Under the pieces are notes generated by a model. It ran no database searches. It was given only the letters and a program-made list of their open reading frames with translations, and was not told the origin of the DNA. A DNA stretch of 64,000 nt. It comes from Sphingomonadales bacterium (GTDB lineage: Bacteria; Pseudomonadota; Alphaproteobacteria; Sphingomonadales; Sphingomonadaceae). The stretch lies in contig JAIXUQ010000034.1 in NCBI GenBank assembly GCA_027483465.1, positions 62,001 through 126,000 on the forward strand, in the 5' to 3' direction. Below are positions 31,312 through 41,018 of this stretch, piece by piece. The translations under genes were made by a program, and so were the position numbers. Position 1 is the stretch's first letter. Each line of letters starts with the position of its first letter.

Positions 31312-32754
31312 ATGGAACATGCAGTCGCCGCCACCCCGGCCTGGGCCGTTCTGGCCTATCTGGTTTCGGGCGTTCTCTTCATCCTCTCGCTGCGCGGCCT
31401 GTCCTCGCCGGAATCCAGCCAGGCCGGCAACCGCAACGGCATGATCGGCATGCTGATCGCCGTCGGCACCACCCTGGCCCTGCACCCCACCGGCCTGCCG
31501 CTGATCATCGGCGCCATCGCCATCGGTGGCGGCATCGGCTGGGTGATCGCCCAGCGCATCCAGATGACGGCGATGCCGGAACTGGTCGCCGGCTTCCACA
31601 GCCTGGTGGGCATGGCCGCCGTGCTGGTGGGTTGCGCCGCCTATCTCAACCCGGCCGCCTTCGGCATCGTTGACGAAGCCGGCGCCATCCTGGCGGTGTC
31701 CCGCGTTGAAATGGGCCTGGGCGTGGCGATCGGGGCGATCACCTTCTCAGGCTCGATCATCGCCTTCCTGAAATTGTCGGGCCGCATGTCGGGCTCCCCG
31801 ATCCTGCTGCCGGGCCGGCATGTGCTCAATCTGGGCACGCTGGTCGGCATCCTCGTGCTCACCGGCATCTTTGCCACCGATGGCACCGCCGCGCTGGGGC
31901 AGGGGCCGCTGCTGTGGATCATCCTTGGCCTGTCGTTCCTGATCGGCGTCACCCTGATCATCCCGATCGGCGGGGCCGACATGCCGGTCGTCATCTCGAT
32001 GCTCAACAGCTATTCGGGCTGGGCCGCGGCGGCGATGGGCTTCACCTTGCAGAACACCGCGATGATCATCACCGGTGCGCTGGTGGGGTCGTCGGGCGCG
32101 ATCCTGTCGTACATCATGTGCCGCGCCATGAACCGCAGCTTCATCAGCGTGATCGCCGGCGGCTTTGGCGCCGAGGCCGATGCCGGCGGGCCCAAGGCCA
32201 GCGGCCCGGCCAAGAGCTACAAGGCTGGTTCGGCCGACGATGCCGCCTTCATCATGCAGAATGCCGAAAGCGTGATCATCGTGCCCGGCTATGGCATGGC
32301 CGTCTCCCAGGCCCAGCACGCTCTGCGCGAAATGGGTGACCTGCTGAAGAAGGAAGGCGTGAGCGTGAAATACGCCATCCACCCGGTGGCGGGCCGCATG
32401 CCGGGCCACATGAACGTGCTGCTGGCCGAAGCCAATGTGCCGTACGACGAGGTGTTCGAACTGGAGGACATCAACAGCGAATTCGGCCAGGCCGATGTCG
32501 CCTTCGTGATCGGCGCCAACGATGTGACCAACCCCCTTGCCAAGACCGACAAGTCGAGCCCGATCTATGGCATGCCGATCCTTGACGTGGAAAAGGCCAA
32601 GACGGTGCTGTTCGTGAAGCGCTCGATGGGCGGTGTCGGCTATGCCGGCGTGGACAACCCGGTTTTCTATTCGGACAACACGATGATGCTGCTGGCCGAT
32701 GCGAAGAAGATGGTGGAGAATATTGTGAAGGGGTTGAATGGGGGGGGGCACTGA
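31312..32754 (+). CDS. pntB: NAD(P) transhydrogenase subunit beta
   Basis: Membrane domain II plus NADP(H)-binding domain III. The first ~260 residues hold about eight or nine hydrophobic helices including GFHSLVGMAAVLVG and the NSYSGWAAAAMGF stretch. The C-terminal ~180 residues are the cytoplasmic NADP-binding domain: VPGYGMAVSQAQHA, YAIHPVAGRMPGHMNVLLAE, FVIGANDVTNPLAK and VKRSMGGVGYAGVDNPVFY. The 480 aa length is standard. A strong terminator follows about 66 bases after the stop. Confidence 0.97.
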   Translation: MEHAVAATPAWAVLAYLVSGVLFILSLRGLSSPESSQAGNRNGMIGMLIAVGTTLALHPTGLPLIIGAIAIGGGIGWVIAQRIQMTAMPELVAGFHSLVGMAAVLVGCAAYLNPAAFGIVDEAGAILAVSRVEMGLGVAIGAITFSGSIIAFLKLSGRMSGSPILLPGRHVLNLGTLVGILVLTGIFATDGTAALGQGPLLWIILGLSFLIGVTLIIPIGGADMPVVISMLNSYSGWAAAAMGFTLQNTAMIITGALVGSSGAILSYIMCRAMNRSFISVIAGGFGAEADAGGPKASGPAKSYKAGSADDAAFIMQNAESVIIVPGYGMAVSQAQHALREMGDLLKKEGVSVKYAIHPVAGRMPGHMNVLLAEANVPYDEVFELEDINSEFGQADVAFVIGANDVTNPLAKTDKSSPIYGMPILDVEKAKTVLFVKRSMGGVGYAGVDNPVFYSDNTMMLLADAKKMVENIVKGLNGGGH

Positions 32755-32766
32755 GCAGCGCGGCGC

Positions 32767-32791
32767 GTGGATAGTGCGCAGCACTATCCAC
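32767..32791. repeat. Perfect inverted repeat after pntB
   Basis: GTGGATAGTGC, 3-base spacer GCA, GCACTATCCAC: an 11-bp perfect stem 12 bases after the pntB stop and 29 bases before the terminator. There is no T-run. It may protect the pnt mRNA 3' end or be a REP-like palindrome. Confidence 0.75.
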
Positions 32792-32820
32792 CGACTCGCG
32801 CAAGCACGGCCAGCGACCAA

Positions 32821-32849
32821 AAAGGGCGGCTCTCCAGCCGCCCTTTTTT
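32821..32849 (+). terminator. Rho-independent terminator of the pnt operon
   Basis: AAAGGGCGGCT, loop CTCC, AGCCGCCCTTT, continuing to six T in a row: an 11-bp perfect stem plus T-run. The A-tract on the other side would also allow termination from the minus strand. Confidence 0.92.
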
Positions 32850-32935
32850 GTGTCGTCTGACGGCGCGGCTCCGCCGCGCTCTTCCTTCCCTCCTTCTTCC
32901 CGCGCAAGCGGACTCGGCGGCTCCGCCGCCGGCCG
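32821..32935. repeat. Dispersed three-hairpin element, copy A
   Basis: Consists of the terminator stem, then GACG followed by the hairpin GCGCGGC-TCC-GCCGCGC (32863-32879), a C/T-rich spacer, and GGACT leading to CGGCGGC-TCC-GCCGCCG then GCCG (32915-32935). The same order and spacing recur at 58177-58294. Differences between copies fall in loops, in the spacer, or as paired changes in stems. Confidence 0.75.
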
Positions 32936-32951
32936 CGCCAGTGGCAACACA

Positions 32952-33011
32952 GGTGAGCCCGGCTCACCCCCTCCGCCTCCCTGCGGTCGGCACCTCCCCC
33001 AGAGGGGGAGG
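32952..33011. repeat. Two further palindromes in the pntB-DUF1993 gap
   Basis: GGTGAGC-CCG-GCTCACC (32952-32968) and CCTCCCCC-AGA-GGGGGAGG (32993-33011). With the three preceding hairpins and the inverted repeat they make six short-loop palindromes in about 245 bases. Apart from these the 363-base gap (32755-33117) holds no gene I can support. Confidence 0.7.
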
Positions 33012-33117
33012 ATCATCGCCCCCAACGAGGCAGGACCTCCCACCCACAAGCATCAGGCTTGCCCCCTCCACCAACCCGCGCCACATTCGCGGCCGGAACA
33101 CACAGGGGAACCGCACC

Positions 33118-33621
33118 ATGCCATTGTCACTCCATGCCGCCTTCGTGCCCTCGTGCCGCCAGATCATTGGCGGTTGTCTCAACGTGCTGGCCAAGGCGGA
33201 GGCGTCCGGGTTCAGCGACTGGGCCGGGGCGAAACTGGCGCCGGACATGCTGCCGCTGGCCTTCCAGGTGAAGAGCGTGGCCTCACACAGCGCGGGCGCG
33301 ATTGCGGCGGTGCGGGTGGGCCAGTACAGCCCCGGCGGTGAGCCGCTGGAGGCCAGCCCGGCCGCTTTCACCGCCGCCCTGAAAGAAGCCGATGCGGCGC
33401 TGGCTGCGGTGAGCGAGGCCGAGATGGAGGGGTTCATCGGCGGCACCACCCTGTTCGTGTTTGGCGAGCGCCGCATGCCGTTCAAGTCCGAGGATTTCCT
33501 GCTGAGCTTTGCCCAGCCCAATTTCTATTTCCACGCCACCATGCTCTATGCCTTCCTGCGCAACGCCGGGGTGGCGCTGGGCAAGATGGACTATATGGGC
33601 CGGCCGCGCATCGCCATGTAA
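33118..33621 (+). CDS. DUF1993 family protein
   Basis: A 167 aa soluble protein beginning MPLSLHAAFVPSCRQIIGG with AGGGGA 7 bases before the ATG. It follows the DUF1993 pattern: a helical N-terminus, AKLAPDMLPLAFQVKSVASH with a conserved His, then a C-terminal NFYFHATMLYAFLRNAGVALGKMDYM ending close to the stop. The family belongs with DinB-like four-helix proteins but its function is not established. The track ORF begins 351 bases upstream inside the hairpin region and is not real there. Confidence 0.85.
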   Translation: MPLSLHAAFVPSCRQIIGGCLNVLAKAEASGFSDWAGAKLAPDMLPLAFQVKSVASHSAGAIAAVRVGQYSPGGEPLEASPAAFTAALKEADAALAAVSEAEMEGFIGGTTLFVFGERRMPFKSEDFLLSFAQPNFYFHATMLYAFLRNAGVALGKMDYMGRPRIAM

Positions 33622-33709
33622 GGCGGGGCGATGTGAGGGCTGCGACACGGCAGTGGCATTGCCGCCGCACCGGCCCGGCGGCATAGACGGCTGAAAAGGA
33701 GATTGACCG

Positions 33710-34876
33710 ATGACCCGCGCCATCCTGCTTGCCGCCCTGATCGCCGTGCCGGCGCTGGCCGCCCCGGTGCCGCAAGGCCCGCCCAATGTGCCGGAGAAAT
33801 CCCCGGCCTTCGCCGGCCAGACCCGCGCCGAGGCGGTGGTGTCGAAAACGAAGCTGGCGGTGACCGAGATTGCCGCCGGCCTCAACCGGCCGTGGGCGGT
33901 GGCGCTGCTGGATGGCGGCTATTTCCTGGTGAGCGAGAAGGCGGCCGGCCGGCTGACCATCGTGGGCGCCGCCGGCACCAAACAGGCGGTGACCGGCACG
34001 CCGCCCACCGATGCCCGCAACCAGGGCGGCATGCTGGGCGTGGCCAATCCTGGCGATGGCTGGATTTACTGGAGCTATGCCGAACCGCGTGAGGGCGGGA
34101 ACGGCACGGCGGTGGCGCGCGGCCATCTGGTGGGCGCCGAAATGCGCGACGTGCAGGTGATTTTCCGCCAGCTGCCCACGTTGGAGGCCACCCAGCATTA
34201 TGGCGGCCGGCTGGTGTTTCCGGCCGATGGCACGCTGATCATCACGCTGGGCGAACGCTCGGTCCTGCCGGGGCGGATGCAGGCGCAACAGCTTGACAGT
34301 CTGCTCGGCAAGATCGTGCGGGTGAACCGTGACGGCTCGATCCCGCGGGACAATCCCTTCGTGGGCCGCGCCGGCGTCCGCCCGGAAATCTGGAGCTATG
34401 GCAACCGCAACGTGCAGGGCGCGGCGCTGGATGCCAAGGGCCGGCTGTGGGAGGTGGAGCACGGCCCGCAGGGCGGCGACGAGCTCAACCTGATTGTGAA
34501 GGGCAAGGATTATGGCTGGCCCAGCATCACCTATGGCGAGGAATATTCGGGCAAGCCGATCAGCGACAGCGCCACACAGAAGTCCGGCATGGAACAGCCG
34601 GTCTATTATTGGGACCCGGTGATCGCGCCATCGGGCATGATCTTCTACAGCGGCAAGGCGATGCCGGAATACAAGGGCAATATCCTTGTCGGCGGCCTGC
34701 GTTCGATGGCGTTGGTGCGGCTGGTGCTGAAGGGTGACAAGGTGGTGGGCGAGGAGCGGCTGCTGACCGACCGCAAGGAGCGCATCCGCGATGTGATCGA
34801 AGGCCCGGCCGGCGAGCTTTATCTCGTCACCGACGATGTCAACGGCCGGCTGCTGAAGGTGACGCCGGCGGGATGA
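33710..34876 (+). CDS. Exported PQQ-dependent sugar dehydrogenase (YliI/Asd-like beta-propeller)
   Basis: The ATG has a strong AAGGAG about 8 bases upstream and gives a signal peptide (MTRAILLAALIAVPALAAPV). The 388 aa product matches the soluble aldose dehydrogenase family that uses PQQ: GLNRPWAVALLDGGYFLVSEKA, QHYGGRLVFPADGTLIITLGE, LLGKIVRVNRDGSIPRDNPF, SYGNRNVQGAALD, EHGPQGGDELNL, KDYGWPSITYGEEY and PSGMIFYSG. It would oxidise sugars or similar alcohols in the periplasm. No PQQ synthesis genes lie in this window, so the cofactor source is unseen. Confidence 0.92.
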   Translation: MTRAILLAALIAVPALAAPVPQGPPNVPEKSPAFAGQTRAEAVVSKTKLAVTEIAAGLNRPWAVALLDGGYFLVSEKAAGRLTIVGAAGTKQAVTGTPPTDARNQGGMLGVANPGDGWIYWSYAEPREGGNGTAVARGHLVGAEMRDVQVIFRQLPTLEATQHYGGRLVFPADGTLIITLGERSVLPGRMQAQQLDSLLGKIVRVNRDGSIPRDNPFVGRAGVRPEIWSYGNRNVQGAALDAKGRLWEVEHGPQGGDELNLIVKGKDYGWPSITYGEEYSGKPISDSATQKSGMEQPVYYWDPVIAPSGMIFYSGKAMPEYKGNILVGGLRSMALVRLVLKGDKVVGEERLLTDRKERIRDVIEGPAGELYLVTDDVNGRLLKVTPAG

Positions 34877-34888
34877 CGGCCGCCCGGC

Positions 34889-34917
34889 TTGACGGCCGCG
34901 CCACCCTTCGCTAAGGC
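34889..34917 (+). promoter_or_regulatory. Candidate promoter of rpsB-tsf
   Basis: TTGACG at 34889-34894, 17-base spacer, TAAGGC at 34912-34917. It lies about 95 bases before the rpsB ATG in the only sizeable gap upstream. The leader between has a short CGGGT-TTCGT-ACCCG hairpin that could belong to an S2 autoregulatory leader, but I cannot confirm this. Confidence 0.4.
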
Positions 34918-35012
34918 GCGCGCTCCACAAACCCCACGCGGGGGGACATATCCGGTGCCGGGTTTCGTACCCGACCACTCCCCCGCGGCGGCCCAACCGG
35001 AGGTAGATACTT

Positions 35013-35801
35013 ATGGCGGCTCCCGTCGTCACCATGGCGCAACTGCTTGAAGCCGGCGCCCATTTTGGCCACCAGACGCATCGCTGGAACCCGAAGATGA
35101 AGCCGTACATCTTCGGTGACCGCAACGGCGTGCACATCATCGACCTGTCGCAGACCGTGCCGCTGTTTGCCCGCGCGCTCGAATTCGTGCGGCTGACCGT
35201 GCAGCACGGCGGCAAGGTGCTGTTTGTCGGCACCAAGCGCCAGGCGCAGGACCCGATCGCCGAGGCCGCCCGCCGCTGCGGGATGCATTATGTCAACCAT
35301 CGCTGGCTGGGCGGCATGCTCACCAACTGGAAGACCATCTCGGGCTCGATCCGCAAGTACAAGCAGCTGGAAGAGACGCTGTCGGGTGACACCACCGGCT
35401 TCACCAAGAAGGAAGTGCTGAAGCTGACCCGCGAGCGCGACAAGTTCGAAGCCTCGCTGGGCGGCATCCGCGACATGGGCGGCCTGCCTGACGTGATCTT
35501 CATCATAGACGTGAACAAGGAAGAACTGGCCGTGAAGGAGGCCAATGTGCTGGGCATCCCGGTGGTGGCCATCCTTGATTCCAACACCGATCCCACCGGC
35601 ATCGCCTTCCCGGTGCCGGGCAACGACGATGCCAGCCGCGCCATCCAGCTCTATGTCAACGCCATTGCCGATGCCGTGATCGATGCCCGCCAGGGCCGCG
35701 CGGCCGACATGGGCGTGGATCTGGGCGCCATGGAAGAGGCTCCGGTGGAGTTTCTGGCCGAGGAGCCGGTGCTGGCCGACGCTGCCCAGCCGGAAGCCTG
35801 A
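35013..35801 (+). CDS. rpsB: 30S ribosomal protein S2
   Basis: Binds the head-body junction of the 30S subunit. The 262 aa sequence has all expected blocks: [86 protein letters not shown] and [20 protein letters not shown]. The C-terminal tail ([20 protein letters not shown]) is acidic and variable, as usual. GGAGGTAGATACTT precedes the ATG. First gene of the rpsB-tsf pair. Confidence 0.98.
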   Translation: MAAPVVTMAQLLEAGAHFGHQTHRWNPKMKPYIFGDRNGVHIIDLSQTVPLFARALEFVRLTVQHGGKVLFVGTKRQAQDPIAEAARRCGMHYVNHRWLGGMLTNWKTISGSIRKYKQLEETLSGDTTGFTKKEVLKLTRERDKFEASLGGIRDMGGLPDVIFIIDVNKEELAVKEANVLGIPVVAILDSNTDPTGIAFPVPGNDDASRAIQLYVNAIADAVIDARQGRAADMGVDLGAMEEAPVEFLAEEPVLADAAQPEA

Positions 35802-35823
35802 GCTTTCCGACCAACCGATCGCG

Positions 35824-35853
35824 GGAGGCCGGATGCAGGCGCATCCGGCCTCC
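35824..35853 (+). promoter_or_regulatory. Hairpin between rpsB and tsf
   Basis: GGAGGCCGGATGC, loop AGGC, GCATCCGGCCTCC: a 13-bp perfect stem 22 bases after the rpsB stop and 63 bases before tsf. No T-run follows, so it is more likely an RNA processing or stability element that sets the S2 to EF-Ts ratio than a full terminator. Confidence 0.7.
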
Positions 35854-35916
35854 TGTCACAATGATGTCATCCGGGTGCGGCAAGGGCCCTCCCGTTCAAC
35901 CCGAAAGGAGCATCCC

Positions 35917-36843
35917 ATGGCTGAAGTCACTGCCAGCATGGTGAAGGATCTGCGCGACAAGACCGGCGCGGGCATGATGGATTGCAAGAAGGCGCTCGCG
36001 GAAACCGCCGGCGACATGGAAGCCGCCGTTGACTGGCTGCGCGCCAAGGGCCTGGCGGCCGCCGCCAAGAAGGCTGGCCGCACCGCCGCCGAAGGCCTGG
36101 TGGGCGTGGCCGTGGCCGGCACCAGGGGTGCTGCCGTGGAAGTGAACAGCGAAACCGATTTCGTTGCCAAGAACGAGATTTTCCAGGCGTTTGTGACCAG
36201 CGTGACCGGCCTGGCGCTGGAAACCGGCGCCGATGCCGCCGCGCTGGCGGCGCTGACCTTCCCGGGCAGCGACATCAGCGTGGCCGACAAGCTGACCGCC
36301 AACATCGCCACCATCGGTGAGCATCAGAGCCTGCGCCGCACCGCCACCCTGGAAGTGAGCCAGGGTGTGGTGGCATCCTATGTGCACAACGCCATCGCGC
36401 CCGGCATCGGCCGCATCGGCGTGCTGGTGGGCCTGGAATCGGCCGCCCCGGCCGATGTGCTTGAGCCGCTGGCCAGGCAGATCGCCATGCACGTGGCCGC
36501 CGCCAGCCCGCTGGCGCTGGACGAGAGCGGCCTTGATCCGGCGCTGGTGGAGCGCGAGCGCGCCATCGCCCGCGAAAAGGCCGCCACCAGCGGCAAGCCG
36601 GCCGAGATCATCGAGAAGATGATCGAAGGCGGCGTGCGCAAGTTCGCCCAGGAATCGACCCTGGTGAACCAGGTGTTCGTGATCGACGGCAAGACCAAGG
36701 TGGGCGATGTGGTGGCCGCCGCCGCCAAGGCCGCCGGCACCGGCATCAGCCTGAAGGGCTTTGTGCGCATGCAACTGGGCGAAGGCATCGAGAAGCAGCA
36801 GAGCGATTTTGCCGCCGAAGTGGCGGCTGCTGCCGGGCTCTGA
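35917..36843 (+). CDS. tsf: Elongation factor Ts
   Basis: Guanine nucleotide exchange factor that recycles EF-Tu-GDP. Start ATG at 35917 has GAAAGGAG upstream and gives [20 protein letters not shown]; the track start 234 bases earlier is inside rpsB. The 308 aa protein has the UBA-like N-terminus with [21 protein letters not shown], the core [11 protein letters not shown], then [20 protein letters not shown] and the C-terminal [15 protein letters not shown] module. A terminator follows 21 bases after the stop. Confidence 0.98.
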   Translation: MAEVTASMVKDLRDKTGAGMMDCKKALAETAGDMEAAVDWLRAKGLAAAAKKAGRTAAEGLVGVAVAGTRGAAVEVNSETDFVAKNEIFQAFVTSVTGLALETGADAAALAALTFPGSDISVADKLTANIATIGEHQSLRRTATLEVSQGVVASYVHNAIAPGIGRIGVLVGLESAAPADVLEPLARQIAMHVAAASPLALDESGLDPALVERERAIAREKAATSGKPAEIIEKMIEGGVRKFAQESTLVNQVFVIDGKTKVGDVVAAAAKAAGTGISLKGFVRMQLGEGIEKQQSDFAAEVAAAAGL

Positions 36844-36864
36844 GCACCATTGCCGAAGCGACAG

Positions 36865-36896
36865 ACGGGCCGGGGGCAACCCCGGCCCGTTTTTTT
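36865..36896 (+). terminator. Rho-independent terminator after tsf
   Basis: ACGGGCCGGGG, GNRA-type loop GCAA, CCCCGGCCCGT, then a run of seven T. The 11-bp stem is perfect. It separates rpsB-tsf from the pyrH-led cluster. Confidence 0.95.
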
Positions 36897-37003
36897 GAGA
36901 GGCCGGCGCTTGGCAAGTGGGGGCAAGCGCGGCTAGTGACCATGCGGCAGCAAGCCGGGATCAAGCGAACCGGAACGGATCGAGCCGGATGAGTCGGGGG
37001 GCC

Positions 37004-37726
37004 ATGGCCAGTTTCAAGCGTATCCTGTTGAAGCTTTCGGGCGAGGTGCTGATGGGCCAGGGAGCCTATGGCATCGATCCCGAAGAGGCCGCCCGCATCG
37101 CCGGCGAGGTGAAGGCCGTGCACGACACCGGGGTGGAATTGTGCCTGGTGGTGGGCGGCGGCAACATTTTCCGCGGGCTGGCGGCGGCGGCCAAGGGCTT
37201 TGATCGCGGCAGCGCCGATTACATGGGGATGCTGGCCACGGTGATGAACGCGCTGGCCATGCAGAACGCGCTGGAAAACATCGGCGTGGAAACCCGGGTG
37301 CAATCGGCCATCCCGATGCCATCGGTGTGCGAACCCTATATCCGCCGCCGCGCCGAGCGGCATCTGGAGAAGGGCCGGGTGGTGATCTTTGCCGCCGGCA
37401 CCGGCAATCCCTTCTTCACCACCGACACCGGAGCGGCGCTGCGCGCGGCCGAGATGAACTGCGATGCGCTGTTCAAGGGCACCAGCGTGGATGGCGTGTA
37501 TGATGCCGATCCCAAGCGGGTGCCGGGCGCGCGCCGCTATGACCGGGTGAGCTATTCCACCGTGCTGGCCGACAATCTGAAGGTGATGGACGCCAGCGCG
37601 GTGTCCATGTGCCGCGACAACGACATTCCCATCATCGTGTTCAATATCCGCGAGGCCGGAGCGCTGCTTTCGGTGCTGGGCGGTGCGGGCACATCGACCA
37701 TTGTGACAGGAGAAGCCCATGGCTGA
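37004..37726 (+). CDS. pyrH: UMP kinase
   Basis: Phosphorylates UMP to UDP. I prefer the ATG at 37004 ([18 protein letters not shown]), which follows a G-rich tract; the in-frame ATG at 36989 would add five residues. The 240 aa protein has the amino-acid-kinase motifs [54 protein letters not shown] and [14 protein letters not shown]. The 3' end overlaps frr by 8 bases, and this starts an overlapping series down to fabZ. Confidence 0.96.
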   Translation: MASFKRILLKLSGEVLMGQGAYGIDPEEAARIAGEVKAVHDTGVELCLVVGGGNIFRGLAAAAKGFDRGSADYMGMLATVMNALAMQNALENIGVETRVQSAIPMPSVCEPYIRRRAERHLEKGRVVIFAAGTGNPFFTTDTGAALRAAEMNCDALFKGTSVDGVYDADPKRVPGARRYDRVSYSTVLADNLKVMDASAVSMCRDNDIPIIVFNIREAGALLSVLGGAGTSTIVTGEAHG

Positions 37727-38284
37727 GTTCGAGCCCGGCCCGTTCAAGACCGATCTGGAGCGCCGCACCACCGGCGCCATCGAGGCGCTGAAGCATGATC
37801 TGACCGGCCTGCGCACCGGCCGCGCCAATGTGACCCTGCTCGATCCGGTGCAGGTGGAGGTGTATGGCAGCCTGATGCCGCTGAACCAGCTGGCCACCGT
37901 GGCGGCGCCGGAACCGCGCATGCTGAGCGTGCAGGTGTGGGACCGCACCAACGTGACCCCGGTGGAAAAGGCCATCCGCTCGGCCGGGCTGGGCCTCAAC
38001 CCGATCACCGACGGCCAGACCCTGCGCCTGCCGATCCCGGACATGACCGAGGAGCGCCGCAAGGAGATGGTGAAGCTGGCCGGCACCTATGCCGAAAAGG
38101 CCAAGGTGGCCGCCCGCAACGTGCGCCGTGACGGCATGGAAGCGCTGAAGGCGGCCGAAAAGAAGGGCAAGATCAGCCAGGACGAGCAGAAGCGGCTGGA
38201 AACCGAGGTGCAGAAGATCACCGACAAGGCGATGGTGGAGATTGATGCCGCCGTGGCTGCCAAGGAAAAGGAAATCCTCGGCAA

Positions 38285-38288
<4 letters not shown>
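37719..38288 (+). CDS. frr: Ribosome recycling factor
   Basis: Splits post-termination ribosomes together with EF-G. The 189 aa length and blocks [58 protein letters not shown] and [12 protein letters not shown] identify it. It overlaps pyrH by 8 bases and uppS by 4 bases (GTGA). Confidence 0.98.
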
Positions 38289-39018
<730 letters not shown>

Positions 39019-39019
<1 letters not shown>

Positions 39020-39861
39020 TGGGCGAACTGGGCAAGCGCATCGCCACCGGCCTGGTGCTGGTGGCGGCGGCGGTGGCGGCGCTGTGGGCCGGCGGCATCG
39101 CCTTTGCCGCGCTGGCGGCCGTGGCCGTGCTGCTGATGTGGGCGGAATGGGCGGCGATGCACCGGCTGCCGCTGCTGGCCCGGCGGCTGGGCCTGGCCGT
39201 GCTGGGCGGCACCATGGTGCTGATGTGGATGGGGGATTGGTTTTCGGCGCTGTGGCTATTGGCCGGTGCGGCCGGGCTGGGCGGCATCTTCCTGTTCCAG
39301 TTGCGCCAGCCGCTGCTTGATCCCACCGGCCGCAGCGGCGTGCAGCGCGGCCGGCTGGGCTTGGACCGGCCGTTCCTGATCGGCCTGCTCTATTGCGGGC
39401 TGCCGGGCATCGCGCTGATCTGGCTGCGCGGGCAGGCGTGGGGCATCTGGGCGACCTTGCTGCTGCTGCTGGTGGTGTGGGGCGCCGATATCGCCGCCTA
39501 TTTCACCGGCCGCGCCATTGGCGGCCCGAAACTGGCCCCGGCGATCAGCCCGAACAAGACGTGGAGCGGGGCGGTTGGCGGCCTGGTGGGCGCGGTGGCG
39601 GCGGCGCTGCTGCTGATGCCGTTGTGGCCGGGCTATGCCGGGCTGGCCGGGGCGCAGCGGCTGGCGCTGCTGGCGCTGCCGCTGGCCGTGCTGTCGATCT
39701 TGGGCGATCTGTATGAAAGCTGGCTGAAACGGCGCTGCGGCGTGAAGGACAGCGGGCGGATATTGCCCGGCCACGGCGGGGTGATGGACCGGTTGGACGG
39801 GTTGGTGCCGGTGGCGGTGGCCGGGGCGGGGATTTTCGTGATGACCGGGTGGGCGGGATGA
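39019..39861 (+). CDS. cdsA: Phosphatidate cytidylyltransferase (CDP-diglyceride synthase)
   Basis: Integral membrane enzyme that makes CDP-diacylglycerol for phospholipid synthesis. The start ATG overlaps the uppS stop (TGATG); the much longer track ORF extends back through uppS in another frame. The 280 aa protein has about seven or eight hydrophobic helices and the CTP transferase signature: DIAAYFTGRAIGGPKLAPAI, SPNKTWSGAVGG, SILGDLYESWLKRRCGVKDS and LPGHGGVMDRLD. It overlaps dxr by 4 bases. Confidence 0.96.
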
Positions 39862-41018
39862 CACGCAGTCTGACAATCTTGGGCGCCACCGGTTCGGTGG
39901 GCAGCCAGGCGCTGGATCTGGTGGCGCGCAATCCCGGCCGCTGGCGGGTGGAGGCGCTGACCGCCGGCAGTGACGTGGTGCGGCTGGCCGCAGCGGCCAA
40001 AGCCTGCGGCGCACGCTTTGCCGCCGTGGCCGATGCCGCCAAGGGCGCGGCCTTGAAGGAGGCGCTGGCCGGCAGCGGCATCGCCAGCGGCGCCGGGCCG
40101 GACGCGGTGGTGGAGGCCGCCGCCCGCGATGCCGAAATCGTGATCACCGCCATCGTGGGGGCCGCCGGCCTTGCCCCCACCATGGCCGCGGTGCGGCGCG
40201 GCGCCCAGATCGGCATCGCCAACAAGGAGACCCTTGTTTGCGCCGGCCCGGTGGTGACCGCCGCCGCCAGGGCCCATGGCGCCACGCTGCTGCCGGTGGA
40301 CAGCGAGCACAACGCGATTTTCCAGGTGTTTCCGCACGATGATCCCGCCCAGGTGGAGCGGGTGATCCTGACCGCCAGCGGCGGGCCGTTCCGCAACCAC
40401 AGCCGCGAGGCGATGCGCGGCGTGAGCGTGGCCGATGCCTGCAAGCATCCCACCTGGAGCATGGGCGCCAAGATCAGCATCGACAGCGCCACATTGATGA
40501 ACAAGGGGCTGGAACTGATCGAGGCCGGGCAGTTGTTCCCGGTGACGGTGGACCAGCTGGACGTGATCATCCACCCGCAATCGGTGATCCATTCGATGGT
40601 GGAATATAATGACGGCAGCGTGCTGGCCCAGTTGGGCAGCCCCGACATGCGCATTCCCATCGCCTATGCCATGGGCTGGCCGGAACGCATCGCCACCCCG
40701 GCGCAGCGGCTGGATTTTGCCGCGGTGGCCAGCCTGACCTTTGAAAAGCCCGATCTGGCGCGTTTCCCCTGCCTGGCGCTGGCCTGGTCGGCGATGCGTG
40801 CCGGCGGCAGCGCGCCCTGCATCCTGAACGCCGCCAACGAGATCGCCGTGGCGGCGTTCATCGAAGGGCAAGCCGGCTTCCTTGATATCGATGCCATCGT
40901 GGCGGAGACATTGGCGATGGTCCCTTCTGGCCGGGTTGAAACACTGGACGAAGTGGTGGCCATCGATGCCGCCGCCCGCGCCGCCGCGCGTGGCCTGGTG
41001 CGCAAGGTTTCGGCATGA
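39858..41018 (+). CDS. dxr: 1-deoxy-D-xylulose 5-phosphate reductoisomerase
   Basis: Committed step of the MEP isoprenoid pathway: DXP plus NADPH to MEP; fosmidomycin target. The ATG overlapping the cdsA stop gives MTRSLTILGATGSVGSQALD with the NADPH-binding GATGSVG. Further motifs: GIANKETLVCAGP, PVDSEHNAIFQ, LTASGGPFRNHS, HPTWSMGAKISIDSATLMNK, IIHPQSVIHSMVEYNDGS and ILNAANEIAV. Length 386 aa. It feeds the same isoprenoid pool used by uppS. Overlaps rseP by 4 bases. Confidence 0.97.
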   Translation: MTRSLTILGATGSVGSQALDLVARNPGRWRVEALTAGSDVVRLAAAAKACGARFAAVADAAKGAALKEALAGSGIASGAGPDAVVEAAARDAEIVITAIVGAAGLAPTMAAVRRGAQIGIANKETLVCAGPVVTAAARAHGATLLPVDSEHNAIFQVFPHDDPAQVERVILTASGGPFRNHSREAMRGVSVADACKHPTWSMGAKISIDSATLMNKGLELIEAGQLFPVTVDQLDVIIHPQSVIHSMVEYNDGSVLAQLGSPDMRIPIAYAMGWPERIATPAQRLDFAAVASLTFEKPDLARFPCLALAWSAMRAGGSAPCILNAANEIAVAAFIEGQAGFLDIDAIVAETLAMVPSGRVETLDEVVAIDAAARAAARGLVRKVSA

